Origin: Carnobacterium funditum DSM 5970 | GTDB lineage: Bacteria; Bacillota; Bacilli; Lactobacillales; Carnobacteriaceae | Direction of reading: 5' to 3' | NCBI RefSeq assembly: GCF_000744185.1 | Contig: NZ_JQLL01000001.1 | Location: 1,517,001 to 1,581,000, forward strand | DNA: 64,000 nt | Part shown: in pieces, positions 28,303-36,888 of the stretch | Position numbering within the stretch: position 1 is the stretch's first letter | How the letters are laid out: the number at the start of each line of letters is the position of its first letter | Position numbers and translations under genes: made by a program | The notes under the pieces: model-generated | What the model was told of the DNA's origin: nothing | The model's database searches: none | Seen by the model: the letters and a program-made list of their open reading frames with translations, nothing else

Positions 28303-29214
28303 TTACCTATTAATTAGTACGAGAGCAATGACAGTCAAAATGATGGCTACTTGGTTTTTCCTGGTAATTTTTTCTTTGAATAGTAAATATCCGCCTATAT
28401 TAATCAGTACAATACTCCCAGCACTGTAAATTGGGAATACGACAGAAGTTTTTAAAGTCGCTAATGCAAGAATTAAAAAATAAGAAGAGAACAAGTTAGG
28501 TATCCCTACCGCAAAGCCTGTTAGTATATCTTTTTTTGTTATTTCTCCTTTTTTTCTAAACGCATAGAAAATACTAATTAAGAATGCTACAAAAAATAGG
28601 GCAAAGAGAAAGATATCTTTGTATTCATTTAAGGCATATTTTTGGTAAATCTTACTTGAAAACTCTGCCATACCTCCAAAAATAAATAACAACATAATGG
28701 TGGGTTTAATATCAAATTTTTCGAGAGACTTCTGTGATAGATTAACAATTAAGATAGAAACTAAGGATAGTAAGATTCCTATCCATTGAATGGTAGAAGG
28801 AAACTCTTTCCATATCAAGATTGAAAAAATCATTGGAATCAATATGCCAAGTTTAGCAATCGTACCTGAAATGCCTACCCCATTTTCCTTTATACTTTTT
28901 TGGTAGTAGACAAATGAAAGAAAAAAGAACGATCCGAATAATCCTCCAACGATTAATCCCCATATTATACTAGAATAGGGAGATAAAATATGCTCATTAT
29001 TGCTGGATAGTAGTGAAAAATCCTTTGCAAAAGATACCTCACGAGTAATACCAGTTAATAATCCTCTAGAAAAAATCATAAACAGACTAATGGCGAATGC
29101 GATAAAGTAGTTGGCACTTGTTATGACATATCTGTTTGCATTTGATTTTTCTGTATATTTAAAAATAAGAGCAATAGACGCACTACATACAATGGCTAAT
29201 ATTAAATAAAACAT
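28303..29214 (-). CDS. EamA/DMT-family transporter
   Basis: A 303-residue protein with ten predicted membrane helices in two five-helix repeats, as in drug/metabolite transporters. The second repeat ends with SVVFPIYSAGSIVLINIGGY and LLFKEKITRKNQ, the usual glycine-bearing helix and positive loop. Substrates of this family are varied, and none can be deduced here. It is monocistronic; the start is ATG 29214. Confidence 0.82.
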   Translation of the reverse strand: MFYLILAIVCSASIALIFKYTEKSNANRYVITSANYFIAFAISLFMIFSRGLLTGITREVSFAKDFSLLSSNNEHILSPYSSIIWGLIVGGLFGSFFFLSFVYYQKSIKENGVGISGTIAKLGILIPMIFSILIWKEFPSTIQWIGILLSLVSILIVNLSQKSLEKFDIKPTIMLLFIFGGMAEFSSKIYQKYALNEYKDIFLFALFFVAFLISIFYAFRKKGEITKKDILTGFAVGIPNLFSSYFLILALATLKTSVVFPIYSAGSIVLINIGGYLLFKEKITRKNQVAIILTVIALVLINR

Positions 29215-29373
29215 AACGGTTCCTCTTTAAATTGCGGCATATTTTTGTTGGGTTTAGGCTTCTATACACCACTGATACAGATGAATAAAGTAAGATTCTT
29301 TAAAAAGAGAATCGTATGGTAACAATTAAAGTCCATTTTTTCAACTGATCTTTAATTGATCTTCCGTGAAGAA

Positions 29374-29610
29374 GCGTTTTTAATTTTGAAAGATGGCTCT
29401 CTGAATACGGCATAACGAACAGTAAGCCTACTGTTTTAGAAATAGGATACCCATAATAAATGGTTATTGTAGCGGTATACGAATTAAAGTAATAGCCTAT
29501 TTCTATTCTAACGGTCGCGCGATTAAAATAGACAGATAAACAAGTTCAGTACGGTCGATGCAGAAAATAAGAGCCGAATAAACTATCAATGGACCAACTC
29601 TTCAGAAATT
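29374..29610 (-). pseudogene. Fragment of a second GGDEF-protein gene (7TM part)
   Basis: On the - strand PLIVYSALIFC, then after a frame change GYYFNSYTATITIYYG and YPISKTVGLLFVMPYSESHL, align with the N-terminal membrane region of the intact GGDEF protein at 22192-23751 (PLTAYVALNSA, AYFFMAYTVTIAIYCF, MPISTTLGLLFVMHYLGIHI). About 50 codons are deleted inside and the rest of the gene is gone. Confidence 0.8.
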
Positions 29611-29639
29611 ACCTTGTTAGAAATCTGTATAGCTTTGTA

Positions 29640-29757
29640 CCTCATCGTCTAAGAGTTTAAACTGATGTAGAGACCCACTAACTACCCTTATTTCTATTCC
29701 TTCTTCAATGATCTAAACGTCATTGCTAGAAGAGGTCATGATTGGATAGACATTCAT
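29640..29757 (-). pseudogene. Collapsed copy of the MBL hydrolase gene
   Basis: From ATG 29757, behind a preserved GGAGG, the frame reads MNVYPIMTSSSNDV, stop (TAG), IIEEGIEIRVVSG, and then jumps to FKLLDDEVQSYTDF. These match the start (MNIHLIKAFSDNYIW, IIEEGIEAVVVDPG) and a later block (FNQLDDGVQVYAAHEY) of the intact gene at 25725-26426. About 120 codons between are deleted. Confidence 0.8.
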
Positions 29758-29774
29758 CACCAATCCTCCTTATT

Positions 29775-30248
29775 TTAATTCTCACTGTAAATAAATAACT
29801 CGTTTTCAAGTAAATCAATCATTTCTCTCAAATCTTTAACTAAAATGACCATCGTTTGATCAGGTCTAGCAGGAGCAAAAACCAGCTTTTCTTGTTTAAA
29901 TAACTCCTCATCTACTATTATCGGAATAGTATTTTCATATCCTAAAGGTGTTACGGCACCTGCTCTTTGACTGGTGACCGATTCCATTTCATCTTCTTTC
30001 ACAACGGCTACTTTTTCACCTACAACTTGCTTTAGTCGTTTAAAATTGGTGCGTTTCGTCGTGAAAGTTACGAATGAATAATATTTTCCAGATTTTCCTT
30101 TCAGAAATAATGCTTTAGTCTCTGTACCTGTAAATCCTTTTTCTTCTTTCATAATCACAGCAGCTTCATTCGTGTAAATAGGATCATGATGATACAATTC
30201 AAAATAAATGGAGTGTTTTCTTAAAAAATCTTCAAGATTTACTATCAC
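29775..30248 (-). CDS. YbaK/ProX-type aminoacyl-tRNA deacylase domain protein
   Basis: A 157-residue protein of the YbaK/aminoacyl-tRNA synthetase-associated family, which removes wrong amino acids from tRNA in trans. Landmarks are LYHHDPIYTNEAAVI near residue 17, the catalytic-lysine region TKALFLKGK (about 43-51), and SQRAGAVTPLGYEN (about 94-107). The start is GTG 30248 with GGAGGAG upstream. The substrate may be Ala-tRNA(Pro) or Cys-tRNA(Pro). It is monocistronic. Confidence 0.85.
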   Translation of the reverse strand: MIVNLEDFLRKHSIYFELYHHDPIYTNEAAVIMKEEKGFTGTETKALFLKGKSGKYYSFVTFTTKRTNFKRLKQVVGEKVAVVKEDEMESVTSQRAGAVTPLGYENTIPIIVDEELFKQEKLVFAPARPDQTMVILVKDLREMIDLLENELFIYSEN

Positions 30249-30434
30249 CTTTGTTACTCCTCCTCATATATATCTGTTCATTTATTTAAAGACTGTCTGC
30301 TTATAATGCACCTTGAAATCTATTTCTATATTCTAAAACCTCATCTACTTATGGTCTGGTTCTGCGTAGTATCTTTAAATGAGGTTTTAGATTTACCAAT
30401 GAGGAAAAAAACTTTAATACACTCTTTTCTTGAA

Positions 30435-31223
30435 TTACTCCCCTAGCGGTTGATACTTCGCTGCCAGACCTCTTTGAACGCCTGGCCGTTCTGCAATCCG
30501 GTGAGACCATTCCAAGAAATGAGGGTATTCATCCAGATTTAAAAATTCATAAGATCCTTTATATAGTTTTCCTAAAGCTAAAAGGCCGTACCAAGACCAT
30601 ATGGCAATATCTGCGATGGTATAGGTATCGCCAGCTACATAAGGACGCTGTGCTAAGGTTTTATCAAGTAAATCTAATTGACGTTTCGTTTCCATCGTGA
30701 ATCGATTAATCGGGTATTTCATAGGCTCTGGAGCATAAGCAAAAAAGTGACCAAACCCTCCACCGACATATGCACCTGCCCCTATTTGCCAGAATAACCA
30801 ATTAAGAGTTTCGGTCCGACCATGAATATCAGTTGGAATCAGTTGGTCAAATTTCTCGGCTAGGTAAAGAAGAATGGAGCCTGACTCAAAAATTTCCATA
30901 CGAGGACTTTGGCTTTGGTCAACAAGAGCTGGAATTTTAGAATTAGGATTAATCTCGACGAAATCCGAACCAAATTGGTCGCCTTCTCCAATATTAATAG
31001 TGTACAAGTCATAGTCTACGCTCTCTACACCTAATTCTTTTAGCTCTTCAAACATAATCGTAACTTTAATGCCATTCGGTGTTCCTAATGAATAAAGTTG
31101 GAACGGAGCCTCTCCGACTGGTAGTTTTTGTTCGAAACGACTGCCAGCTGTTGGACGATTGCCACCTTTTTTTGAATTCTCTTCTTCCCACTGCCACACT
31201 TTTGGTAATTCATATGCTGTCAT
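30435..31223 (-). CDS. yghU: Glutathione-dependent disulfide-bond oxidoreductase (YghU-like)
   Basis: A 262-residue glutathione-transferase-fold enzyme. The YghU/YfcG signature GGNRPTAGSRFEQKLPVG is near residues 20-37, then LYSLGTPNGIKVTIMFEEL (thioredoxin-like domain, with Thr-Pro-Asn at the glutathione site), and a helical C-terminal domain from about residue 120 (LFWQIGAGAYVGGGFGHFF). The start is ATG 31223 (MTAYELPKVW) behind AGGAG; a 21-codon upstream extension looks untranslated. Its last Leu-Gly-Glu is followed by no clear terminator. Confidence 0.92.
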   Translation of the reverse strand: MTAYELPKVWQWEEENSKKGGNRPTAGSRFEQKLPVGEAPFQLYSLGTPNGIKVTIMFEELKELGVESVDYDLYTINIGEGDQFGSDFVEINPNSKIPALVDQSQSPRMEIFESGSILLYLAEKFDQLIPTDIHGRTETLNWLFWQIGAGAYVGGGFGHFFAYAPEPMKYPINRFTMETKRQLDLLDKTLAQRPYVAGDTYTIADIAIWSWYGLLALGKLYKGSYEFLNLDEYPHFLEWSHRIAERPGVQRGLAAKYQPLGE

Positions 31224-31303
31224 CTTAACACTCCTCATAATATTTTTTAATACCTTCATCATACTATTCATGCACCAATATTCCAAAAATTCAGCTTATT
31301 CAT

Positions 31304-31783
31304 TTACTTATGATACGGTTCATTCTTCATAATACGAAAACTACGATAAATTTGTTCAATTAATACTAACCGCATTAACTGATGAGGAAGAGTCATCTTG
31401 CCAAAGGAGATTTTTGTATTGCTACGCTTCATGACAGCATCACTTAAACCTAAAGAACCACCGATAACAAATACTAAATTACTTTTTCCTTGAACACCTA
31501 ATTGTTCCATTTCTTTAGAAAATTTTTCTGAGGTCCGTTGATCACCTTCAATAGCTAAAGCAAATACATACGCTTGATCAGAAATTTTAGCTAAAATCCG
31601 TTCTCCTTCTTTTTCTTTCACTTGGATCATCTCTGCTTCACTTAATTTTTCTGGAGCTTTTTCATCTGGTACTTCTATTAGTTCCATTTTACAATAAGCA
31701 CCAAGTCTTTTAACGTATTCAGCAATACCCATTTTTAAATACTTCTCTTTTAATTTACCCACAGTTATAATTTTGATATTCAC
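31304..31783 (-). CDS. rlmH: 23S rRNA (pseudouridine-1915-N3) methyltransferase RlmH
   Basis: A 159-residue SPOUT methyltransferase that modifies helix 69 of 23S rRNA. It has the opening [20 protein letters not shown], the SAM-binding knot [14 protein letters not shown] (about 103-116) and the C-terminal [21 protein letters not shown]. The start is GTG 31783 with AGGTGG upstream. Its start region and upstream flank contain three DnaA-box 9-mers. The htrA-rlmH neighbourhood near the origin is conserved in Lactobacillales. Confidence 0.97.
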   Translation of the reverse strand: MNIKIITVGKLKEKYLKMGIAEYVKRLGAYCKMELIEVPDEKAPEKLSEAEMIQVKEKEGERILAKISDQAYVFALAIEGDQRTSEKFSKEMEQLGVQGKSNLVFVIGGSLGLSDAVMKRSNTKISFGKMTLPHQLMRLVLIEQIYRSFRIMKNEPYHK

Positions 31784-31785
31784 AG

Positions 31786-32143
31786 TTATCCACCTTCACA
31801 AATTAGTTATCCACATTAGTTATCCACATGTTCACAACTCGACCACTTCATATGGTAGGCGAATATTCGTTCTCTACCACATATATAGGTGACTCCTCGC
31901 AATAAGCACACTTATGGTTCTGTTTATCCACAGGAAAAAAAGCTTTCAAAACAGGTAACTTAAACCCTCCATAAACAGCGTCATCTAGAGCTTCCTCTAT
32001 ATGTTCTTTACATGACATTATTCTATCCATCCACAGCACCCCTTTTATTTTGTGGATAACTTTAGAATCCACAACTTCTTTCTTTCCTTATTTTACAGCA
32101 CTTATACACAATGTCCAAAACTTTTTATTCTTTGTTATCCACA
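31786..32143. other. Cluster of DnaA boxes (27 kb from oriC)
   Basis: Perfect TTATCCACA at 31807-31815, 31820-31828, 31924-31932, 32135-32143 and, reversed, 32051-32059. TTATACACA lies at 32102-32110 and TTATCCACC at 31786-31794. Seven sites in 358 bp overlap the CxxC gene and the rlmH start. This density matches the oriC itself and is far above chance. Confidence 0.8.
31848..32030 (-). CDS. Small CxxH/CxxC zinc-ribbon-like protein (YyzF family)
   Basis: A 60-residue protein with SCKEHIEEALDD (CxxH) near the start and CAYCEESPIYVVE (CxxC) near the end, which probably bind one metal ion. This matches the YyzF-type small proteins coded beside rlmH (yydA) in Bacillus and relatives. The start is ATG 32030 (MDRIMSCKEH) with AAGGGG upstream; a longer frame to 32072 adds 14 unrelated residues. 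The coding region contains DnaA boxes. Function is unknown. Confidence 0.8.
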   Translation of the reverse strand: MDRIMSCKEHIEEALDDAVYGGFKLPVLKAFFPVDKQNHKCAYCEESPIYVVENEYSPTI

Positions 32144-32182
32144 AAATAACGTTAAATGTAACCAAATCTCATTTTTTTCAAT

Positions 32183-32222
32183 AAATAAAGCTCATTGCCT
32201 AGTTAGGCAATGAGCTTTATTT
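32183..32222. terminator. Terminator after htrA
   Basis: A perfect stem AAATAAAGCTCATTGCCTA / AGGCAATGAGCTTTATTT (18 pairs, short loop) directly follows the htrA stop. Confidence 0.85.
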
Positions 32223-32233
32223 CAGAATAATTT

Positions 32234-33484
32234 TCAAGAAATTGTTTCAGAAATTGTCATCGTTACAGTCGTTTTTTCAAGTTTTCCATCACGATAATAT
32301 TCTATTTCTACTTCTTTACCCAATTCTGATTTATAAATTCCTTTACGTAAGGAAATCGTATTTTTAACTTCTTCGCCATTAAATTTTACAATAACGTCAT
32401 ATTTTTGAAGTCCGCCTTTTTCTGCAGCTGAACCATCTTGGACTTGACCTACAACAACTCCTGCTGTTATATCTTTAGGCAACTTCAGAACACTTTCTTG
32501 TTGTTGTTCTGAGATTTGAGAGATATCTAATAGACTTATACCTAAAACTGGACGAACAACTTTTCCTTCCGTCTCTAGCTGATTAATAATATCGACAACA
32601 TCGTTACTTGGAATAGCAAAACCTAATCCTTCAACTGTATCTGCGGAAATTTTCATTGAGTTAATTCCAATAACTTGTCCTGCGATATTAACTAAAGCTC
32701 CACCTGAGTTACCAGGATTGATAGCAGCATCCGTTTGTATGACTGTCATCTCCCAGTCCACCACATTATCACCATTTATATCTGTATCGACTGTTCTATT
32801 TTTGGCCGAAACAATACCTTGGGTTACAGAAGAAGCAAAGTTTGTTCCTAGAGGAGAACCGATTGCGATTGCTGGTTCACCTACTGCTAAACTGTCAGAA
32901 TTTCCAAATGTTGCTGCTTGCTTTACGTTCTCGGCAGGAATAGATAGTACAGCTAAGTCTGTCCACACATCTTTTCCAATCACTTCTGCTTTAACTTTAG
33001 TGCCTTCTTTTAATAAAATTTCTATCGCATCAGAGTTCTCAATAACATGATTATTCGTTACGATATAAGCAGTATCGCCATCTATTTTATAGATAACTCC
33101 ACTTCCTTCTCCTATCGTTTGTAGATTAGACTCTTTTGAAGAGTCGGGTGTTTCTGAACCAAATACTCCACCAAATCCTTCTAAATCTTGTTCCTTCATA
33201 TTTATTACTGAAACGACTGAATCTTCAACTTTTTTTACTGCATCTGTCACTTTTGAAGTAACATTGACCGTTACATCTGTTGTTGTTACTTTTCCATTAC
33301 CGTCTACTACTCCAGATTCTTGTGTAGAGGAGTTTCCTGTATCTAGTTCTTCAGTAGCATAGAGATAGCCACCACCTAGTACAGCAACAATCAAACCTCC
33401 AATTAACCCTCCTAAAATAGCAGATTTAAATGATTTATTTTTTTTAGGGCTTACATCTTTGATATCATTAGTTTTTTGTTTCAT
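32234..33484 (-). CDS. htrA: HtrA/DegP-type membrane-anchored serine protease
   Basis: An envelope quality-control protease of about 416 residues. It has a basic cytoplasmic start, a membrane anchor (about residues 22-44), a low-complexity linker, a trypsin-like domain with the triad His in VTNNHVIEN, Asp in DVWTDLAVLSI and Ser in NPGNSGGALVN, and one C-terminal PDZ domain (about 310-405, GVVVGQVQDGSAAEKGGL). The start is ATG 33484, seven bases after AGAGG; GTG 33493 lacks a site. In relatives it is induced by envelope stress. Confidence 0.95.
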   Translation of the reverse strand: MKQKTNDIKDVSPKKNKSFKSAILGGLIGGLIVAVLGGGYLYATEELDTGNSSTQESGVVDGNGKVTTTDVTVNVTSKVTDAVKKVEDSVVSVINMKEQDLEGFGGVFGSETPDSSKESNLQTIGEGSGVIYKIDGDTAYIVTNNHVIENSDAIEILLKEGTKVKAEVIGKDVWTDLAVLSIPAENVKQAATFGNSDSLAVGEPAIAIGSPLGTNFASSVTQGIVSAKNRTVDTDINGDNVVDWEMTVIQTDAAINPGNSGGALVNIAGQVIGINSMKISADTVEGLGFAIPSNDVVDIINQLETEGKVVRPVLGISLLDISQISEQQQESVLKLPKDITAGVVVGQVQDGSAAEKGGLQKYDVIVKFNGEEVKNTISLRKGIYKSELGKEVEIEYYRDGKLEKTTVTMTISETIS

Positions 33485-33663
33485 TTTACTCACCTCTTGT
33501 ACTTATTTATACGCTAATTTTATCGTTATTTTTTGAATTTTTCATGAACAATCTTAGACTTAAATGAGTAATTTAACCTTAAAAAACTTATATTCGTTAA
33601 GATTACATACTTTTATTTTACCTTTATTCTTTTTATATGACCACTAAAGTAGCTTCAACTTTT

Positions 33664-33719
33664 TTAAAAAAAAATTTCAAACCCAACATTAGAATTCATT
33701 TGGGTTTGAAAAATTTTTT
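33664..33719. terminator. Terminator after walJ
   Basis: AAATTTCAAACCCA pairs with TGGGTTTGAAAAATTT, flanked by T-tracts, between walJ and the htrA promoter region. Confidence 0.8.
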
Positions 33720-33737
33720 ATTTTTTTAAATTTTTAT

Positions 33738-34550
33738 TTAGACAATAAATAAAGAAGTTGGTTCACTAGGATCAGTATCATATACAGAAAAAGCTCCTCC
33801 AACATCTAATTCCTTTTCTTTTAAAATACTTTCAGCTGTCATATGAGCTAATTCTTTGATATTATTGTCTTTGCTTAAGTGCCCCAAGTAAATACGTTTT
33901 GTTCTATCCCCAATCATTTCAGCTAAAGCTAATGCTCCGTCTTCGTTAGATAAATGTCCTTTATCTCCTAGAATACGCTGCTTTAGATGCCAAGGATAAG
34001 CTCCCATCCGTAACATTTGTAAATCATGGTTGCTCTCAAATAAATAAGCATCTGCATCAGATAAGATACCACGCATCCGGTCGCTAACATAGCCTGTATC
34101 TGTTAACATAACAAAACGCTTATCATTCTTATGGAAACTATAAAATTGTGGTGCAATTGCATCATGTGAAACACCAAAACTCTCAATATCAATATCGCCA
34201 ATAGTAAGTGTTTTACCCATTTCAAAAACAAATTTTTGTTCAGTTTTTATTGCTCCAATAATTGGTGACATAGCTTCCCATGTTTTTTCATTTGCATAGA
34301 CATCTAAATGATATTTTCGTGCCAGAACCCCTACTCCATGGACGTGATCACGGTGTTCATGGGTTACTAAAATACCATCTAAATCTGCAGCATCTCGATC
34401 TATTTTTTTTAATAATTCTATAATTTTTTTACCACTCAAACCACTATCAACTAATAATTTTTTTTTCTCAGATTCAATATAGGTCACATTTCCAGAACTT
34501 CCGCTTGCTAGAATACTTACCTTTAATCCTTGATTTTGGTTATTCAACAT
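33738..34550 (-). CDS. walJ: WalJ (YycJ) MBL-fold hydrolase
   Basis: A 270-residue metallo-beta-lactamase-fold protein (YycJ/VicX). It shows VSILASGSSGNVTYIES, the zinc motif VTHEHRDHVHGVG (about 60-72), HDLQMLRMG and IYLGHLSKDNN. It is the usual companion of the WalRK system, linked to cell-wall and DNA-related processes in other species; bacterial YycJ is a 5'-3' exonuclease-like protein in some. Here a strong terminator separates it from walI, so it seems to have its own promoter. Confidence 0.93.
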   Translation of the reverse strand: MLNNQNQGLKVSILASGSSGNVTYIESEKKKLLVDSGLSGKKIIELLKKIDRDAADLDGILVTHEHRDHVHGVGVLARKYHLDVYANEKTWEAMSPIIGAIKTEQKFVFEMGKTLTIGDIDIESFGVSHDAIAPQFYSFHKNDKRFVMLTDTGYVSDRMRGILSDADAYLFESNHDLQMLRMGAYPWHLKQRILGDKGHLSNEDGALALAEMIGDRTKRIYLGHLSKDNNIKELAHMTAESILKEKELDVGGAFSVYDTDPSEPTSLFIV

Positions 34551-34641
34551 CTTAATAAATCCTCCTCAATCATCTCCTCTAGTTTATATCAAACTAGCTG
34601 AAATATCTACAGGTCTGTCTTTTTTACGCCCGTTTTCAAAC

Positions 34642-34685
34642 AAAAAAAGGTCAATGAAATTAGACTAACTTCATTGACCTTTTTC
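34642..34685. terminator. Terminator between walI and walJ
   Basis: AAAAAAAGGTCAATGAA / TTCATTGACCTTTTT lies 2 bp after the walI stop and ends the walRKHI transcript, with T-tracts on both strands. Confidence 0.88.
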
Positions 34686-34686
34686 A

Positions 34687-35592
34687 TTATTCTTTTAAAG
34701 AAGATTCGTTATTTGAATTTAGACTGGCTGAGTCAGCTTCAATAGATGATTTAAGTTTGCTTTTTGTAGCAGACTGAGGTTGCTCAAGTGTTGGAACTTT
34801 TAAAATAGTCCCATTAATCGCATCTACACGTTTAGTTTGTGTGTCCGTACTAGATTCTATCTCTATAAACCAAGCTGGCGCGTACATGCTTAATTCTTCC
34901 AAATTCAACGTTCGATAGTAACTTAACACTGGTTTTTTAACAATTGAATCAGTAGCTATTTCGTTATTTTGATACAGAATATCCACGGCGTTTTTATCGG
35001 TTATCACTTCTCGACTTTCTCCTTGAACGGTTACTGGTCCAGCGTAACTTTGTTCATAAGAAATAACTTTTTTAGAATTGTCTAAGTGAAATATAATTTC
35101 TGATGTTCCATCTGCAATAGGAATGTTATTTGCAATTTGTGTGAATACGACTTGTTGACTATTTTTTATATAACGGAAAAACTGGTACTGTTTGCCAAAT
35201 AAAACTTGATTACTTTTGACGAAGAGAGCCAATTTCTCAATATCTTTAGCTGTAAATTCTTTCTCTTGTGTTAATGCAATTGGGGAAGATAAAATACTAG
35301 TGAAAACAGAACCATCTTTTTCAATCATACCTGTTTGATTGCTCAAAGAATCATAATTTTTTAATAGCAATTCATTTGCCTCAGCTTGAACATAAGGAAT
35401 TTTATTTTTTTCATTTTGAAAAGTAGGCAGTTCGATATTTGATTTGTCCATTTCTTCTGTAAAATTCACTTCAGAGTTAGAAGTATTTGATGAAAAGTCA
35501 TTGTAACTCTTATCGAAATAAGTTGTTAAAAGAAAAATATTGAGTGCGAGGAAGGTGATGACAAAAATGATTTCAATTCGTTTAAAGTCCAT
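34687..35592 (-). CDS. walI: WalI (YycI) regulator of the WalK kinase
   Basis: A 301-residue membrane-anchored protein: one helix at residues 8-27 (IIFVITFLALNIFLLTTYF) and a long extracytoplasmic part with YycI/YycH-like domains, including DFKRIEIIFV at the start and a C-terminal VDAINGTIL. With WalH it contacts the WalK membrane domains and tunes kinase activity. It follows walH after 3 bp. The last 30 residues are Ser/Asn/Lys-rich, a species-specific tail. Confidence 0.92.
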   Translation of the reverse strand: MDFKRIEIIFVITFLALNIFLLTTYFDKSYNDFSSNTSNSEVNFTEEMDKSNIELPTFQNEKNKIPYVQAEANELLLKNYDSLSNQTGMIEKDGSVFTSILSSPIALTQEKEFTAKDIEKLALFVKSNQVLFGKQYQFFRYIKNSQQVVFTQIANNIPIADGTSEIIFHLDNSKKVISYEQSYAGPVTVQGESREVITDKNAVDILYQNNEIATDSIVKKPVLSYYRTLNLEELSMYAPAWFIEIESSTDTQTKRVDAINGTILKVPTLEQPQSATKSKLKSSIEADSASLNSNNESSLKE

Positions 35593-35595
35593 TGT

Positions 35596-36888
35596 CTAAT
35601 CGCCTCCGTTCTCATCAAGATCTTGAACATTTACCCAATCGCCCTCAGTATAAATATACCAATTTGGCTCTAAGTTAATAACACGATCAGATTCTAGATT
35701 GTTCGTCCATGTATAGCCAATCTTGATATCACCAATTTTTTCAAGTGTATAATTTTTTTCAGCTAACTCCTTCAAAAGATCCTCGCCACTCGATAAACTT
35801 TTTTGATTTTCTTCATCAGATATCGGTGTTTGAGCGACAACCATAGGGACTTGCAACCTAGACATACCATCTTCTACTACAGTAAGGTAAGTTGCTCCAT
35901 AACCTACTGGACTAAAAACAGGAAACCCTTCAATATAACGTCGGTAAGTGACTTCATTTTTTTGTTTGCTGTAATCAAAAAAATGTATTTCATCCGACCA
36001 ATTTTCATAAAGCATTAAATCTTGGAATGAAAGCATTAAAGTCTTTGTCAACGGCATTGCATCTGAAGAAGAACGATTGCGATAGTAGTTTAAAATATTC
36101 GTTCCTTCATTTATTCTCATCTCGCTAATATAGTCAAGATACTGAACCGATTGCTCGCTTCGTTTTTCGCGTACTTCCGAAGTATCATCAAATAAACGTT
36201 CAATAAATAAATTATTCGGTTGCTTCTCAACCATATAGGTTAAACGAGGTAACTTTAGTTCATTAATCGGCAGATAAATATACTTATTTCCAATTTCTTT
36301 TATTTCCACAAAACGGTAAGGAGTGTCTTCTCTATGAACAATTGCCAATAATTTTTCCTGGTTTATTTCTTCTATTTTACTTGTATAGAGTAATTTTTCA
36401 GCTGTATTATAAAAAGATAGTTCACTCGGATTCGTTTCAGATAAATAGATGCGGTCAAACGTTTTTTCTTGATATTCTCCCGGCAAATTAGCAAATAAGT
36501 TACTTATTACACCAAAAGGAATACTCTTAAAATAAAGCCATTCAATTTTATCATCCGTTTGATTTAGTTCTGTCTGGTAATCCTCACTAGAAAAACGAAT
36601 AGGATCTTCCAACCTATCTAATTTAACTTCACTAAACACTTTATTCGAAGAAGTTAGGACCGCTTTTTTCATTGTCATCCTAGCCTTCCCAGAATTATGC
36701 AAAACAATTTGGGAAGGTCCAAATACGCGAGAAATTTCTCGTTTTATCGTTACAGAAGATAGTTTTTTCTGTTCATTTTCAGATTGATTGTCATACTGAT
36801 TCGGTCCGGTCCAAATAGCCCACATCAAAATAAGGCTGAGAAGGATTAGAACAATTAACAATGGTCGAATTAATTTAGTCCACTTCAT
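35596..36888 (-). CDS. walH: WalH (YycH) regulator of the WalK kinase
   Basis: A protein of about 430 residues with one N-terminal membrane helix (about residues 7-27, LLIVLILLSLILMWAIW) and a large extracytoplasmic region with the YycH three-domain fold. The start is ATG 36888 (MKWTKLIRPL), eight bases after AGGAGG; it overlaps the end of walK by 14 bp, indicating translational coupling. A longer frame to 36978 lies wholly inside walK. It acts with WalI on the sensor kinase. Confidence 0.92.
   Translation of the reverse strand: MKWTKLIRPLLIVLILLSLILMWAIWTGPNQYDNQSENEQKKLSSVTIKREISRVFGPSQIVLHNSGKARMTMKKAVLTSSNKVFSEVKLDRLEDPIRFSSEDYQTELNQTDDKIEWLYFKSIPFGVISNLFANLPGEYQEKTFDRIYLSETNPSELSFYNTAEKLLYTSKIEEINQEKLLAIVHREDTPYRFVEIKEIGNKYIYLPINELKLPRLTYMVEKQPNNLFIERLFDDTSEVREKRSEQSVQYLDYISEMRINEGTNILNYYRNRSSSDAMPLTKTLMLSFQDLMLYENWSDEIHFFDYSKQKNEVTYRRYIEGFPVFSPVGYGATYLTVVEDGMSRLQVPMVVAQTPISDEENQKSLSSGEDLLKELAEKNYTLEKIGDIKIGYTWTNNLESDRVINLEPNWYIYTEGDWVNVQDLDENGGD

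Noticed and set aside
31786-32143. The DnaA-box cluster as a second oriC
   Set aside because: There is no AT-rich unwinding region or dnaA/dnaN next to it, and the real origin is at 58.8-60.8 kb.
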